A DNA stretch of 64,000 nucleotides from Streptomyces longispororuber (GCF_014656095.1 NZ_BNBT01000009.1:1-64000); one strand, 5' to 3'. Numbered from the stretch's first letter, positions 16,787-25,973 are shown. The notes: generated from the letters alone by a model not told the origin. Numbers and translations: made by a program.

Positions 16787-17203
16787 ATGAAGTATCTGGT
16801 GATGGTGCAGGGTGCACAGGCCGACTACGACGCCATGAGCGGCAAGGCCTCCGCGCACAGCCCCGCCTGGAGCGAGGAGGAGCTCCAGGCGATGTTCGCC
16901 TTCATGGGCGCCCTCAACGACGACCTCGCCGAGTCCGGTGAGCTCGTCGACGGCCAGGGGCTGACCGAACCGGCGCGGGCGCGCCTGGTCGGCCGGGGCG
17001 AGGACGGCCGCCCGGTCGTCACGGACGGCCCGTACGGCGAGACGAAGGAGGTTCTCGCGGGGTACTGGCTGCTGGAGTGCGAGAGCCTGGAGCGGGTCAC
17101 GGAGATCGCCGCGCGGATCGCCGCGTGCCCGTGCCCCGAGGGCGCCCCGAACCCGCCGGTCGTCATCCGGCCGGTGCAGGAGGCGGACGGTGGAGACGTC
17201 TGA
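16787..17203 (+). CDS. DGPF/YciI-related protein linked to ECF42 sigma factor
   Basis: A 138-residue YCII-related protein. MKYLVMVQGAQADYDAM opens the ferredoxin-like fold and TDGPYGETKEVLAGYWLLE contains the family DGPF motif (here DGPY). Such proteins are the characteristic targets and genomic partners of ECF42 sigma factors; their biochemical role is not established. GAGGAG at 16775-16780 is six bases from ATG 16787. The sigma factor gene starts 38 bases after the stop, so the two are presumably co-transcribed. Confidence 0.9.
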   Translation: MKYLVMVQGAQADYDAMSGKASAHSPAWSEEELQAMFAFMGALNDDLAESGELVDGQGLTEPARARLVGRGEDGRPVVTDGPYGETKEVLAGYWLLECESLERVTEIAARIAACPCPEGAPNPPVVIRPVQEADGGDV

Positions 17204-17241
17204 CGGCGGGGACGCGTGCTGAGCGCGTACGGGACCCCGCA

Positions 17242-18471
17242 GTGATCCGCTGCCGCGCGGTCGAGGACCTGCTGCGCCTGCACGCGCCGCAGGTCCTCGG
17301 CGCGCTCGTGCGCCGCCACGGCCACTTCGCCGAGGCCGAGGACGCCGTGCAGGAGGCGCTGCTCGCCGCCGCCGGGCGGTGGCCGGAGCACGGCGTGCCC
17401 GACAACCCGCGCGGCTGGCTGATCCGGGTGGCGTCCCGGCGCCTGGTGGACCAGTTGCGCGCCGACGAGGCCCGGCGCCGCCGGGAGGAGAACGCCGTCC
17501 GGCTCGCCTCCCGCGAGGCCGTCGCCCCGCCGCCCGGCGAGAGCCGTGCCCCGTCCGCGGACGACACGCTCACGCTGCTCTTCCTGTGCTGCGACCCGGC
17601 GCTCACCCCGGCCGCGCAGATCGCCCTGACGCTGCGCGCCGTCGGCGGCCTCACCACGGCCGAGATCGCCCGCGCGCACCTGGTGCCGGAGGCGACGATG
17701 GCCCAGCGGGTCAGCCGGGCCAAGCAGAAGCTGCGGGGCGCGCCCTTCAGGCAGCCGGGGCCCGCCGACCGCGACCAGCGGCTCGCCGCCGTGCTCCAGG
17801 TCCTTTACCTGATCTTCAACGAGGGCTACACCGCGACGTCCGGCGCCGCCCTGCACCGCGCCGACCTGGCCCGCGAGGCGATCCGGCTCACCCGGGCCGT
17901 ACGGCGGCTGCTGCCGCGCGAGGGCGCGGTGACGGGCCTGCTCGCGCTGATACTGCTCACCGACGCGCGCAGCGCCGCCCGCACCGGGCCGGACGGCGAG
18001 CTGGTGCCGCTGGACGAGCAGGACCGCACCCGGTGGGACGCCCGCGCGATCGCCGAGGGCACCGCCCTGGTGGAGGAGGCGCTGCGGCAGGGCCCGGCCG
18101 GCGCCTACCAGATCCAGGCGGCGATCGCCGCGCTGCACGACGAGGCGGCCCGCGCCGAGGACACCGACTGGCCGCAGATCCTCGCCCTGTACGACGTCCT
18201 GGTGCGCCGCGCCCCGGAACCGATGGCCGAGCTCGGCCGGGCCGTGGCCGTCGCCATGGTGCACGGGCCGCGCGCGGGGCTCGTCGAACTGGCCGACCTG
18301 GAGGGCCGGTTGACGGGACACCACCGGTTGCACGCCGTGCGCGCGCACCTCCTGGAGAAGGCGGGCGACACCGAGGGGGCCCGCGCCGCGTACCGGGCGG
18401 CGGCGCGGGCGACGCTCAGCGGGCCCGAGGTCCGCTACCTTCAGACGCGCGCGGCGCGGCTGGCCCCCTGA
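17242..18471 (+). CDS. ECF42-type RNA polymerase sigma factor with C-terminal helical extension
   Basis: A 409-residue sigma factor. Residues 1 to about 170 contain region 2 (HGHFAEAEDAVQEALLAAAG, WLIRVASRRLVDQLR) and region 4 (ALTLRAVGGLTTAEIARAHL, then MAQRVSRAKQKLR). The remaining half is the long TPR-like DUF6596/SnoaL-free extension typical of this group, including YLIFNEGYTAT. The family is known to be active without an anti-sigma factor, the extension being needed for function. GTG 17242 is chosen because no other in-frame start fits before region 2. The 3' end overlaps the convergent LysR gene by 31 bases. Confidence 0.9.
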   Translation: MIRCRAVEDLLRLHAPQVLGALVRRHGHFAEAEDAVQEALLAAAGRWPEHGVPDNPRGWLIRVASRRLVDQLRADEARRRREENAVRLASREAVAPPPGESRAPSADDTLTLLFLCCDPALTPAAQIALTLRAVGGLTTAEIARAHLVPEATMAQRVSRAKQKLRGAPFRQPGPADRDQRLAAVLQVLYLIFNEGYTATSGAALHRADLAREAIRLTRAVRRLLPREGAVTGLLALILLTDARSAARTGPDGELVPLDEQDRTRWDARAIAEGTALVEEALRQGPAGAYQIQAAIAALHDEAARAEDTDWPQILALYDVLVRRAPEPMAELGRAVAVAMVHGPRAGLVELADLEGRLTGHHRLHAVRAHLLEKAGDTEGARAAYRAAARATLSGPEVRYLQTRAARLAP

Positions 18472-19394
18472 CCGGGGCGCGCCTGCGGTGGCACCGCGCC
18501 CCCGCCGCCCGACGCGCAGTCCGCGGCCACCGTGTCCGCGAAGGCACGGGCCAGCGGGCTCAGCGCGTCCCAGCGGCGCACGGCCCAGCCGACGGAGAGC
18601 TTCGGCAGCTCCGGCACCGGTACGAGCCGCAGTCCGGGCGGGCCCGTCTCGCGCCAGCCGGGCAGCTCCGGCACGACGGCCTGGCCGACGCCGAGCTCGG
18701 TGAGCAGCAGCGCGGTGTCCCAGTCGGCGACGCTGGTGTGCCCTTCGGGGCACAGCCCCGCCGCGGCGAGCGCCGCGTCGAGCTGGGTGCGCGAGCTGGA
18801 CGCCTCCGGGGGCCGGATGAGCTGCGCGGACGCCAGGTCGGCGAGCGAGGCGCGGCGCTTGGCGGCGAGCGGGTCGTCGGGGGTCACCGCGAGCACCCAG
18901 CGCAGGTCGGCGACGGGCCGCTGCTCGATGCCGCGCACGGGCGCGCCGATGGTGACCCACGCCAGGTCCAGGTCGTCGGCGGCGAGCGCGTCGAAGCAGG
19001 CGCGGCTGGAGCTCGCCGTCTGGAACTCCAGGGTGACCTGCGGGTAGCGCCGCCGGAAGCCGACGATCGCGTCCGCCATGAAGTGCCGCACGGTGGTGGC
19101 GCCCGTGGTCACGCGCACCCAGCCGCTCTCCCCGCGGACCAGGTCGCGCAGGCGGCGCAGCGCGAGGTCGATGCCGCCGATGCCGTCGGACGCGGCGGCG
19201 TGCAGGATGCGCCCCGCCGAGGTGGGCACGACACCGCGCGCGTGGCGTTCCAGGAGGCTGACGGAGAGCTCCCGCTCCAGGCGTTTGACGTGCTGGCTGA
19301 CCGCCGACTGCGTACAGGACAGGTCGCGCGCCACGGCGCTGAGGCTGCCGGCGCGGCAGACGGCGATGAAGACACGGAGATCGTCGAGCGTCAC
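18441..19394 (-). CDS. LysR family transcriptional regulator
   Basis: A 317-residue LysR protein. The N-terminal winged helix reads LDDLRVFIAVCRAGSLSAVA, then SCTQSAVSQHVKRLERELSV. The effector domain follows, with a typical GTPVRGIEQ-like hinge region and ELGVGQAVVPELP near the C-terminus. LysR regulators usually control a divergent gene, but here the divergent side is a 350-base gap before a small RHH-like gene, so the target is unclear. Its 3' end overlaps the ECF42 gene. Confidence 0.92.
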   Translation of the reverse strand: MTLDDLRVFIAVCRAGSLSAVARDLSCTQSAVSQHVKRLERELSVSLLERHARGVVPTSAGRILHAAASDGIGGIDLALRRLRDLVRGESGWVRVTTGATTVRHFMADAIVGFRRRYPQVTLEFQTASSSRACFDALAADDLDLAWVTIGAPVRGIEQRPVADLRWVLAVTPDDPLAAKRRASLADLASAQLIRPPEASSSRTQLDAALAAAGLCPEGHTSVADWDTALLLTELGVGQAVVPELPGWRETGPPGLRLVPVPELPKLSVGWAVRRWDALSPLARAFADTVAADCASGGGGAVPPQARPGQGASRAARV

Positions 19395-19743
19395 GGCACC
19401 GAAGCTAGGGCGTTCCCGGCGCGATGGCCAGGCGGCCCCCGCGACGGCCGGGACCGGACCCGCCGGGAGGGGGCGCGGGTGCGCCGGGCCGGACGGCGGA
19501 ACAGAGGTGACAGAGGTGAGGGCCCCGGCCGGACGGGGGAATCGCGGTCGGGACCCTCACCTAGTTCAACGGTGAAATAGGGAGGCCCGTTCCCTCGCAC
19601 CCGTACGATCTTGTGTGATCTACGCGACACAGGCGAGCGCCGCGCCGGAGTGGCCCGCGCGACCGCTCCCCCGCGCGCCACCCCTTCGAGGGCAATATGA
19701 CAACCCGTCCGCGCGGGACCGGGCAGGGCGGCATCATGCGTCC
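19395..19743. other. Intergenic region between LysR gene and RHH-like gene
   Basis: No gene is supported. The AT-richer middle (about 19560-19640, including TAGTTCAACGGTGAAATAG) is the likely divergent promoter zone. I see no strong dyad with the T-N11-A LysR pattern that I would rely on. Confidence 0.35.
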
Positions 19744-20004
19744 ATGGACGGTGCCAAGCCTGTGCAGGTCTTGTTCCCACCCGACGAGTACGACGCCGTA
19801 CGGCGGCACGCCGATGGGCTCGGCCTCACGGTCGCGGAGTTCATACGCCGCGTGGCGGCCGGGCACGTCCGGCGGGGCGACGAGACGCGCGGGCCCGGCG
19901 GCCTGGGGCGGGGCGCGGCCGTGCCGCCGGTGCGGCGCCGTCTGGACGCCTCGTCGACGCCCGCGCTGCAACGGTTCCTGGACACGCTCGCCACCGGTCC
20001 CTGA
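19744..20004 (+). CDS. Small ribbon-helix-helix-like protein
   Basis: An 86-residue protein. VQVLFPPDEYDAVRRHADGL followed by LTVAEFIRRV looks like a CopG/MetJ-type ribbon-helix-helix DNA-binding domain in residues 5-40. The rest is Arg/Pro-rich, with a helix near the end (TPALQRFLDTLA). No toxin gene adjoins it, so an antitoxin role is not supported. ATG 19744 starts right at the domain; longer frames upstream look non-coding. Confidence 0.6.
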   Translation: MDGAKPVQVLFPPDEYDAVRRHADGLGLTVAEFIRRVAAGHVRRGDETRGPGGLGRGAAVPPVRRRLDASSTPALQRFLDTLATGP

Positions 20005-20084
20005 CACCGGACGGCGACCCGCGGGGGCGGGCCGGGCGGCAGGTGTTCGCGCCGCCGGGCCCGCCCGTCGTCGTCCGGCCGGCG

Positions 20085-21926
20085 TCAGGCCAGGGCCACC
20101 TCCGGCTTGTACAGGTCGAACCAGACGGCCAGGTCGAGCGCCCGCTCCAGGCCGCGCCGGGAGGCCTGCCGGATCTGCGGCGCCTCCCGGTGCGCGAGGC
20201 GCCGCAGCGCCTCGCGGTCGACGAGGTCGAAGACCGGGTGCCCGGGCCGCGCCACCAGGTCCTTGGCGTGCTCCTGGAGCGCGAAGGCGTACTTCGGGTC
20301 CTGCGTGGAGGGGTACGGGCTCTTCACGCGGTCGTACACCGACTTCGGCAGCCGGTCCGCGGCGGCCTCCCGCAGCAGCGACTTCTCCCGGCCGTCGAAG
20401 GTCTTCAGGGCCCACGGCGCGTTGTAGACGTAGCCGACGAGGCGGTGGTCGCAGAACGGCACCCGCACCTCCAGGCCGACGGCCATGCTCGCGCGGTCTT
20501 TGCGGTCGAGCAGCACCCGGACGAACCGGGTCAGGTAGAGGTGGCTGATCGTGCGCATGCGGTACTCGAAGTCGCTCTCGCCGTCGAGCCGTTCGACCGC
20601 GGCGACGGCGCCCGCATAGCTGTCGCCGACGTACGCGGGCAGGTCCAGGGTGTCCAGGACGTCGCGGCGCAGCACGCCCGTGTCGTCGCCGAGGGTCTCG
20701 GCGTGCCGCACCAGCCAGGGGAAGGTGGTGCCCCGCCGCGCCTCCTCGTCGAAGAACTGGAGGTAGCCGCCGAAGACCTCGTCCGCCGACTCGCCGGACA
20801 GGGCGACCGTGGAGTGCTCGCGGATCGCCTGGAAGAGCAGGTACAGCGAGGCGTCCATGTCGCCGAAGCCGACGGGCATGTCGCGTGCGGTGAGCATCTT
20901 CGCGCGCACCTCGGGGTCGGCGAGCGCCTGCGCGTCGAGCACGATGTCGCGGTGGTCGGTGCCCGCGAGGCGGGCCACGTCGTGGGCGTACGGGGAGTCC
21001 GGCGTGGGCCGCAGCTCGTCGGCGACGAAGTGGTCGCTCTGGCCCGCGAAGTCCACGGAGAAGCTGCGCAGCGTCTCCCCCGCGTCCTTGAGCTGGTGGG
21101 CGGCGAGCGCCGACATCGCCGAGGAGTCGAGGCCTCCGGAGAGCAGGACGCAGCGCGGCACGTCGGACACGAGCTGGCGGCGCACGATGTCGTCGAGCAG
21201 CGAGCGCACGGTGGCCACGGTCTCGTCGCGGTCGTGCGGGTGCGGCCGGGTCTCCAGGCGCCAGTACGTACGGGTGCGCGTGCCCTCGCGGTCGACGGTG
21301 ACGATCGTGCCGGGCTCGACCTCGCGCATGCCGTCCCAGACGGCGTGCCCCGGCGTCTTCACGAAGGCGAACACCTCGCGCAGCCCATCGGCGGTGACGC
21401 GGCGCCGGGCCAGCGGGTTCGCGAGGATCGCCTTGGGCTCGGAGCCGAAGAGCACGCCGTCGGACGTCGGGTGGTAGTAGAAGGGCTTGATGCCCATGCG
21501 GTCGCGCACCATGACCAGGCGCTCCCGGCGGCCGTCCCACACGGCGAACGCGTACATCCCGTTGAGCCGTTCCGCGACCGCCTCGCCCCACTGGAGGTAG
21601 CCGCGCAGGACGACCTCGGTGTCGGAGTCGGTGGTGAAGGCGTGTCCGAGCCCGGCGAGTTCGGCGCGCAGCTCGGTGAAGTTGTACGTCTCGCCGGAGT
21701 AGACCAGGGCGACCGTGCCGCCCGGCGTCGCGGCGGTCATGGGCTGGCGCCCGCCGACCAGGTCGATGATGGCCAGGCGGCGGTGGCCGAGCGCGGCGGG
21801 GCCCTCCGCCCAGACGCCGCGGTCGTCGGGGCCGCGGCAGGCCATCGTCTCCGTCATCGCGTCCAGGACCCGGCCCTCGGCGCGCAGGTCACGGTCGAAC
21901 GAGACCCAGCCGGTGATGCCGCACAT
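20085..21926 (-). CDS. asnB: Asparagine synthase (glutamine-hydrolysing)
   Basis: A 613-residue class II amidotransferase making asparagine from aspartate, glutamine and ATP in the cytoplasm. Cys2 in MCGITGWVSF is the glutaminase nucleophile. RGPDDRGVW, HRRLAIIDL and the YSGETYNF segment belong to the N-terminal domain. The synthetase domain has the PP-loop VLLSGGLDSSAMSAL and ALSGESADEVFGGY. Length and order match AsnB. ATG 21926 has GGGAGG upstream. Stand-alone location suggests a housekeeping or paralogous amidotransferase rather than part of a peptide cluster. Confidence 0.95.
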   Translation of the reverse strand: MCGITGWVSFDRDLRAEGRVLDAMTETMACRGPDDRGVWAEGPAALGHRRLAIIDLVGGRQPMTAATPGGTVALVYSGETYNFTELRAELAGLGHAFTTDSDTEVVLRGYLQWGEAVAERLNGMYAFAVWDGRRERLVMVRDRMGIKPFYYHPTSDGVLFGSEPKAILANPLARRRVTADGLREVFAFVKTPGHAVWDGMREVEPGTIVTVDREGTRTRTYWRLETRPHPHDRDETVATVRSLLDDIVRRQLVSDVPRCVLLSGGLDSSAMSALAAHQLKDAGETLRSFSVDFAGQSDHFVADELRPTPDSPYAHDVARLAGTDHRDIVLDAQALADPEVRAKMLTARDMPVGFGDMDASLYLLFQAIREHSTVALSGESADEVFGGYLQFFDEEARRGTTFPWLVRHAETLGDDTGVLRRDVLDTLDLPAYVGDSYAGAVAAVERLDGESDFEYRMRTISHLYLTRFVRVLLDRKDRASMAVGLEVRVPFCDHRLVGYVYNAPWALKTFDGREKSLLREAAADRLPKSVYDRVKSPYPSTQDPKYAFALQEHAKDLVARPGHPVFDLVDREALRRLAHREAPQIRQASRRGLERALDLAVWFDLYKPEVALA

Positions 21927-22325
21927 GAGGCTCCCTCCCGAGAAGTAGTTGTATCTAGCAGCTATATGCCCAGACTCCGCCTCCGCTCCCGTACGGTCAA
22001 CGCGCCCGCGGCCCCGCGGACCCGCCCGACCCACCCGGTTTCGGCCGCGCGCGGGCGAAGGTCAAGGGGGTGCCATGACTGCGGGTCCGGGCTCCGCCGC
22101 GCCGCGGAGGGGCGCGCGGGGACGCCGGAGCGTCGGATTCCGGCCATCCGTAAAGATTTGCTCAACACATGTGCACACGTTGCTCAACGCGAGCGTCGGC
22201 CGCCACCCACGCGGAGGCGGGCCGCTGCTCGACGTGAGCGCGGGCCGACGCCCGACGCGGGCGCAGGCCGACACTCACCGTGATGGCGGGCCGCCCCCGC
22301 CCGCGGCTCGGCCCGGGCGCCGCCG
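21927..22325. other. Intergenic region upstream of asnB
   Basis: No gene is supported. AT-rich sequence right before asnB (about 21940-21975) is its likely promoter. Further out lies the direct repeat at 22158-22188. Confidence 0.4.
22158..22188. promoter_or_regulatory. Direct repeat TTGCTCAAC with central palindrome
   Basis: TTGCTCAAC occurs at 22158-22166 and 22180-22188, a 22-bp (two helical turn) spacing, and the bases between contain the perfect palindrome TGTGCACA. It is a plausible binding site for an unidentified regulator of asnB. Confidence 0.45.
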
Positions 22326-22943
22326 TCAGCCCTCGTTCTCCGCGGCCCGCAGCAGCGCCTCCGCCTCCCTGCGGGCGTGCCCGAGCGCGTCGGGGAAGAT
22401 GCCCATGCCGTGGGCGACGAGGCCGCCCTCGTGCAGGAGCGCCAGCGACCTGCCGAGTCCGGACGCCCGGCGCGGCGCCACCTCGCGGGCCAGGCCGGTG
22501 AGGAGCGCGAGCGTCCAGGCCTTCTGTCCGGCGATCACGGCGTAGGCCGGGTGGGCGGGGTCGCCGATCTCCGCGTGGGCGTTGATCATGCCGCAGCCCC
22601 GGGACAGGTGCGGCCCGGCCCAGTCGCGCGCGGCGTCGAAGACCGCGAGGACGCGGGAGCGCGGCGTCCGCGCCCGGTCCAGGTACCCGGCGAGGAAGGC
22701 GCGCCAGCGCTCGTCCCGGTCGGCCAGGTACTCGACGACGAGCTGCTCCTTGGAGCCGAAGCGGTCGTACAGCGTCTTCTTCGTCACGCCCGCCTCGGCC
22801 GCGACCAGGTCCACGCCCACGGCGTGGATCCCGCGCTCGTAGAACAGCCGCCCGGCCGCCTCCAGGACCCGCCGGGCGCCGGGCGTCATGGCGACGCGCC
22901 GCGGGCCGTCCGCCCGCTCCTCCTGCTGCTGATGTTCCGTCAC
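22326..22943 (-). CDS. TetR family regulator, divergent from EamA transporter
   Basis: A 205-residue TetR repressor. The DNA-binding domain covers roughly residues 18-65 (RVLEAAGRLFYERGIHAVGV, VAAEAGVTKKTLYDRFGSKE), and the remainder is the ligand-binding core. It starts at GTG 22943. The adjacent divergent gap carries TetR-type inverted repeats, so it most likely represses itself and the EamA exporter gene. Ligand unknown. Confidence 0.9.
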   Translation of the reverse strand: MTEHQQQEERADGPRRVAMTPGARRVLEAAGRLFYERGIHAVGVDLVAAEAGVTKKTLYDRFGSKEQLVVEYLADRDERWRAFLAGYLDRARTPRSRVLAVFDAARDWAGPHLSRGCGMINAHAEIGDPAHPAYAVIAGQKAWTLALLTGLAREVAPRRASGLGRSLALLHEGGLVAHGMGIFPDALGHARREAEALLRAAENEG

Positions 22944-22965
22944 GCCCCCATGGTAGACCGACGCG

Positions 22966-23011
22966 GTAGACCGATCTGTATACTCGGCGCGAAGTAAACC
23001 GATCGGTCTAC
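22966..23011. promoter_or_regulatory. TetR operator between divergent tetR and eamA genes
   Basis: GTAGACCGAT at 22966-22975 is mirrored by ATCGGTCTAC at 23002-23011. The second copy sits inside the near-palindrome TAAACCGATCGGTCTA (22995-23010). A further GTAGACCGA half-site occurs near 22953. Confidence 0.75.
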
Positions 23012-23037
23012 TCGCCGCGACCTCCGGGAGGCGTCCC

Positions 23038-23961
23038 GTGAACGTCCTGTTGTCCGCCGCGTTCGTCGTGACCTGGAGTTCCGGCTTCATCGGGGCCAAG
23101 CTCGGGGCCGGCAGCGCGGACGCCGTGACCGTCCTGATGTGGCGGTTCCTGCCGCCGGCCGCCGTCCTCGTGGCGTGGGCGGCGGCCACGGCGTCCTGGC
23201 GGGGGCTCACGGCCCGGGCGCTCGGGCGGCAGGTCGTGATCGGCGCCCTGTCGCAGAGCGGCTATCTGCTGACCGTGTATTACGCGATCCAGCTCGGCGT
23301 CTCCAGCGGCACGACCGCCCTCATCGACGGCACCCAGCCGCTGGTCGCGGGCGCCCTCGCCGGTCCGCTGCTCGGCCAGTACGTCTCCCGGACGCAGTGG
23401 CTCGGCCTGGCGCTCGGCCTCGGCGGCGTCGTGGTCGTCACGGCGGCGGACGCGGCGGCGGGCACCGACGCGCCCTGGTGGGCGTACGGCGTGCCGTTCC
23501 TCGGGATGCTCGCGCTGGTGGCGGCGACGTTCCTGGACCGCCGCGGGTGCCCGGCGGTCACGCCCCGGGTCGCGCTGACCGTGCACTGCGCCACCAGCGC
23601 CGTCGTGTTCACGGCCCTGGCGCTCGCGCTCGGCGCGGCGGCGCCGCCCGCCGAGGCGTCGTTCTGGGCCGCGGTGGGCTGGCTCGTCGTCCTGCCGACG
23701 TTCGGCGGGTACGGCCTGTACTGGCTCATCCTGCGGCGCGGCGGCGTCACGCGCGTCAACACGCTGATGTTCCTGATGGCCCCGGTGACCACGCTGTGGG
23801 GCGCGGCGATGTTCGGGGAGCCGTTCGGCGCGCAGACGGTGCTCGGCCTCGCGGCCGGGCTCGCCGCGGTCGTCGTGGTGCACCGGGGCGCCGCGCCGGC
23901 GGGCGCCGGGGTCACCCGGGCGTCAGACAGGCCTGCACGGCGGGCGCGTACCGGTCGGTGA
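23038..23961 (+). CDS. EamA/DMT family transporter
   Basis: A 307-residue drug/metabolite transporter with ten predicted helices in two EamA repeats. The first repeat begins LLSAAFVVTWSSGFIGAKL and has SSGTTALIDGTQPLVAG. The second has LPTFGGYGLYWLILRRGG and NTLMFLMAPVTTLWGAAMFG. Substrates of such exporters range from amino acids to drugs. GTG 23038 follows GGGAGG. The TetR operator just upstream suggests induction by the exported compound. The 3' end overlaps the next TetR gene by 50 bases. Confidence 0.9.
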   Translation: MNVLLSAAFVVTWSSGFIGAKLGAGSADAVTVLMWRFLPPAAVLVAWAAATASWRGLTARALGRQVVIGALSQSGYLLTVYYAIQLGVSSGTTALIDGTQPLVAGALAGPLLGQYVSRTQWLGLALGLGGVVVVTAADAAAGTDAPWWAYGVPFLGMLALVAATFLDRRGCPAVTPRVALTVHCATSAVVFTALALALGAAAPPAEASFWAAVGWLVVLPTFGGYGLYWLILRRGGVTRVNTLMFLMAPVTTLWGAAMFGEPFGAQTVLGLAAGLAAVVVVHRGAAPAGAGVTRASDRPARRARTGR

Positions 23962-24505
23962 TCTCGGCTATGGCCGTGGCCCGCAGGTGGGGGCCGCGCG
24001 CGATGCCGTACATCACGCCGAGGCCGAGCAGCATGCCCACGGCCAGCTCGGCGCGCAGCCCCGCGTCCGGTCCCGTCAGGCGCTCGCCGAGCCTGCGGAC
24101 GACCTGCGTGCGGAAGTTGGCGCGCAGGACGTACCCGTGCTCGCGGTGCAGCGGTGCGAAGACGATGCGCAGGAGGGGGTCGGCGCCCTCCTCGGCCTGG
24201 CTGGTCAGCAGGTGCTGGACCATGTGCCGGCCGAGGTCCTCCAGCGGCGCGTCGAGGACGGCGGCGGCGTCCGCCTCGAAGGACATGATCCGCGCGAACA
24301 GCGCGTCCTTGTTGCCGAAGTACTTCAGGACCAGGGGCGCGCTCACCCCGGCGCGCTCGGCCACCGCCTTGAGCGTGATGTCGGCGTGCGCGTGCCGCGC
24401 GAGCAGGTGGCGGGCGGCGCGCACGATGGCGGCCTTCGTCGCCTCGGCGTCGCGGCGCCCGGCGCCCGCGGCGGGCGCCGTCGGGCGCGGGGTGGAGCTG
24501 GTCAT
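23912..24505 (-). CDS. TetR family transcriptional regulator
   Basis: A 197-residue TetR protein. AAIVRAARHLLARHAHADIT and AERAGVSAPLVLKYFGNKD form the helix-turn-helix. The C-terminal domain resembles TetR_C_17-type actinobacterial regulators. It converges on the EamA gene with a 50-base overlap; no divergent gene is close, so its target is unknown. Confidence 0.88.
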   Translation of the reverse strand: MTSSTPRPTAPAAGAGRRDAEATKAAIVRAARHLLARHAHADITLKAVAERAGVSAPLVLKYFGNKDALFARIMSFEADAAAVLDAPLEDLGRHMVQHLLTSQAEEGADPLLRIVFAPLHREHGYVLRANFRTQVVRRLGERLTGPDAGLRAELAVGMLLGLGVMYGIARGPHLRATAIAEITDRYAPAVQACLTPG

Positions 24506-24983
24506 GTCGTCACTTTCCGTCGCTGGCGACTCGGTTCGGGCGGCCCGGTCCGAGCGTATGCGGCGAGCGCCGCACGGGCCACGGACAGCGGCACAGGGCG
24601 CAACGGCCCCACCGCCCCCACCACGTCGGGCGGCGGAAATTCCTGGACAGACGTGACATTACGCCCGCGTATCGCACACGTCTTCCCCGGACCGGAAGTG
24701 AATGGGAATTCACCTCGCGCGCCGAATTACCATTCGTAGGCCAAGAGTTGACGGAACGTCGAGAAATCGGCCGGGTTCCGCGCCCCCTCCCGCCGCTTCC
24801 CCGGGTGGTGCGCCGATACCTCCGCGTAAGGTCCGTACCTTTTGGCCGAGACTCGTCACCGAAGGGCCTCGACGGAACCGCGCGGCGCCCCGGCGCTCCG
24901 CGAAGATCGTCGCCCGCCCCGGCGCACCGGCCGTCCCGACCCGGCCCGCAAGGCGCCCGACACCCCTCCGCCATACTGCCGCC
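24506..24983. other. Intergenic region
   Basis: No gene is supported. It holds the tetR promoter side and, near 24695-24712, a small dyad (GTGAAT, GGGA, ATTCAC). The CATACT at 24972-24977, six bases before the next start, is the -10 of a probable leaderless promoter. Confidence 0.4.
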
Positions 24984-25928
24984 ATGACCAGATTTCGGGT
25001 GGGTTTGATCGGCACGGGACCATGGGCGACCGCGACGCACGCACCGGCGCTCGCCGCGCACCCGGACGCCGAGCTGTCGGGCGTCTGGGGCCGCCGCCCC
25101 GAGGCCGCGGCCGCGCTCGCGGCCGCGCACGGCGCCACGGCGTACGAGGACGTGGACGCGCTCTTCGCGGCGAGCGACGCGGTGGCCTTCGCCGTGCCGC
25201 CGGACGTCCAGGCGCCGCTCGCGGCGCGGGCCGCCCGGGCGGGCTGCCACCTGCTCCTCGACAAGCCGGTGGCCACGGACGCCGCCGCGGCGCGCTCCCT
25301 CGCGGCGGAGACGGAGAGCGCCGGGGTCGCGTCCGTGGTCTTCTTCACGCTGCGCTTCGCCCCGCCCATGGCGGACTGGCTGGCCGAGCGGGCCGCGGAG
25401 GGGCCGTGGTTCACCGGCCGCGCCGACTGGTACGGCTCGTTCTTCGCGGCGGACGGCACCGGCGCCTTCGACTCGCCGTGGCGGGCGAGCAAGGGCGGCC
25501 TGTGGGACGTCGGGCCGCACGCGCTGGCCGTCCTCACGGCGGTGCTCGGCGAGATCACGTCGGTGACGGCGGCGCCGGGACCCGCGGACACGGTCCACCT
25601 CGTCCTGCGGCACGCGGGCGGCGCGTCGAGCACGGCCACGCTGACGCTGCGCGCGCCGGAGCGGGCCACGGGCGTGACGCTGGAGTTCCGCGGCGCCCGT
25701 GGGACGGTGTCCCCGCAGGCCTTCGGGGAGACAGGATGGGGCGATTCGGGCGACGCGTTTCGGTCAGCGGTGAGCGCGCTCGTCGCCGCGGCGCGGGACG
25801 GCCGGCCGCACGCGTGCGACGTCCGGTTCGGCGCGCGGGTCACGGAAATCCTGGCCACGGCGGAGGAACAGGTACGCGCGCGTGAGGACGGGGAACAACG
25901 GAACCGGACCACGCCTCAGGCCCCTTGA
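24984..25928 (+). CDS. Gfo/Idh/MocA family oxidoreductase
   Basis: A 314-residue NAD(P)-dependent dehydrogenase of the sugar/inositol family. VGLIGTGPWATATHAPALAA is the Rossmann motif, and LLLDKPVATD contains the family Lys of the (D/E)KP motif. GGLWDVGPHALAVL carries the substrate-side Asp and His. The substrate cannot be told from sequence. No ribosome site is visible, and CATACT six bases before ATG 24984 indicates a leaderless transcript. Confidence 0.9.
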   Translation: MTRFRVGLIGTGPWATATHAPALAAHPDAELSGVWGRRPEAAAALAAAHGATAYEDVDALFAASDAVAFAVPPDVQAPLAARAARAGCHLLLDKPVATDAAAARSLAAETESAGVASVVFFTLRFAPPMADWLAERAAEGPWFTGRADWYGSFFAADGTGAFDSPWRASKGGLWDVGPHALAVLTAVLGEITSVTAAPGPADTVHLVLRHAGGASSTATLTLRAPERATGVTLEFRGARGTVSPQAFGETGWGDSGDAFRSAVSALVAAARDGRPHACDVRFGARVTEILATAEEQVRAREDGEQRNRTTPQAP

Positions 25929-25946
25929 GCGCATATCAGCCACAAG

Positions 25947-25973
25947 GGCCGCCCGGAACAGCACGGGGCGGCC
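25947..25973 (+). terminator. Hairpin terminator after the oxidoreductase gene
   Basis: GGCCGCCC (25947-25954) pairs with GGGCGGCC (25966-25973), loop 11 bases. Confidence 0.6.

Noticed and set aside
19744..20004. Toxin-antitoxin pair at the ribbon-helix-helix gene
   Set aside because: No toxin-like gene follows; the next gene is asnB on the other strand.
20043..22283. 746-residue plus-strand frame over asnB
   Set aside because: Antisense shadow; asnB on the minus strand has all catalytic motifs.
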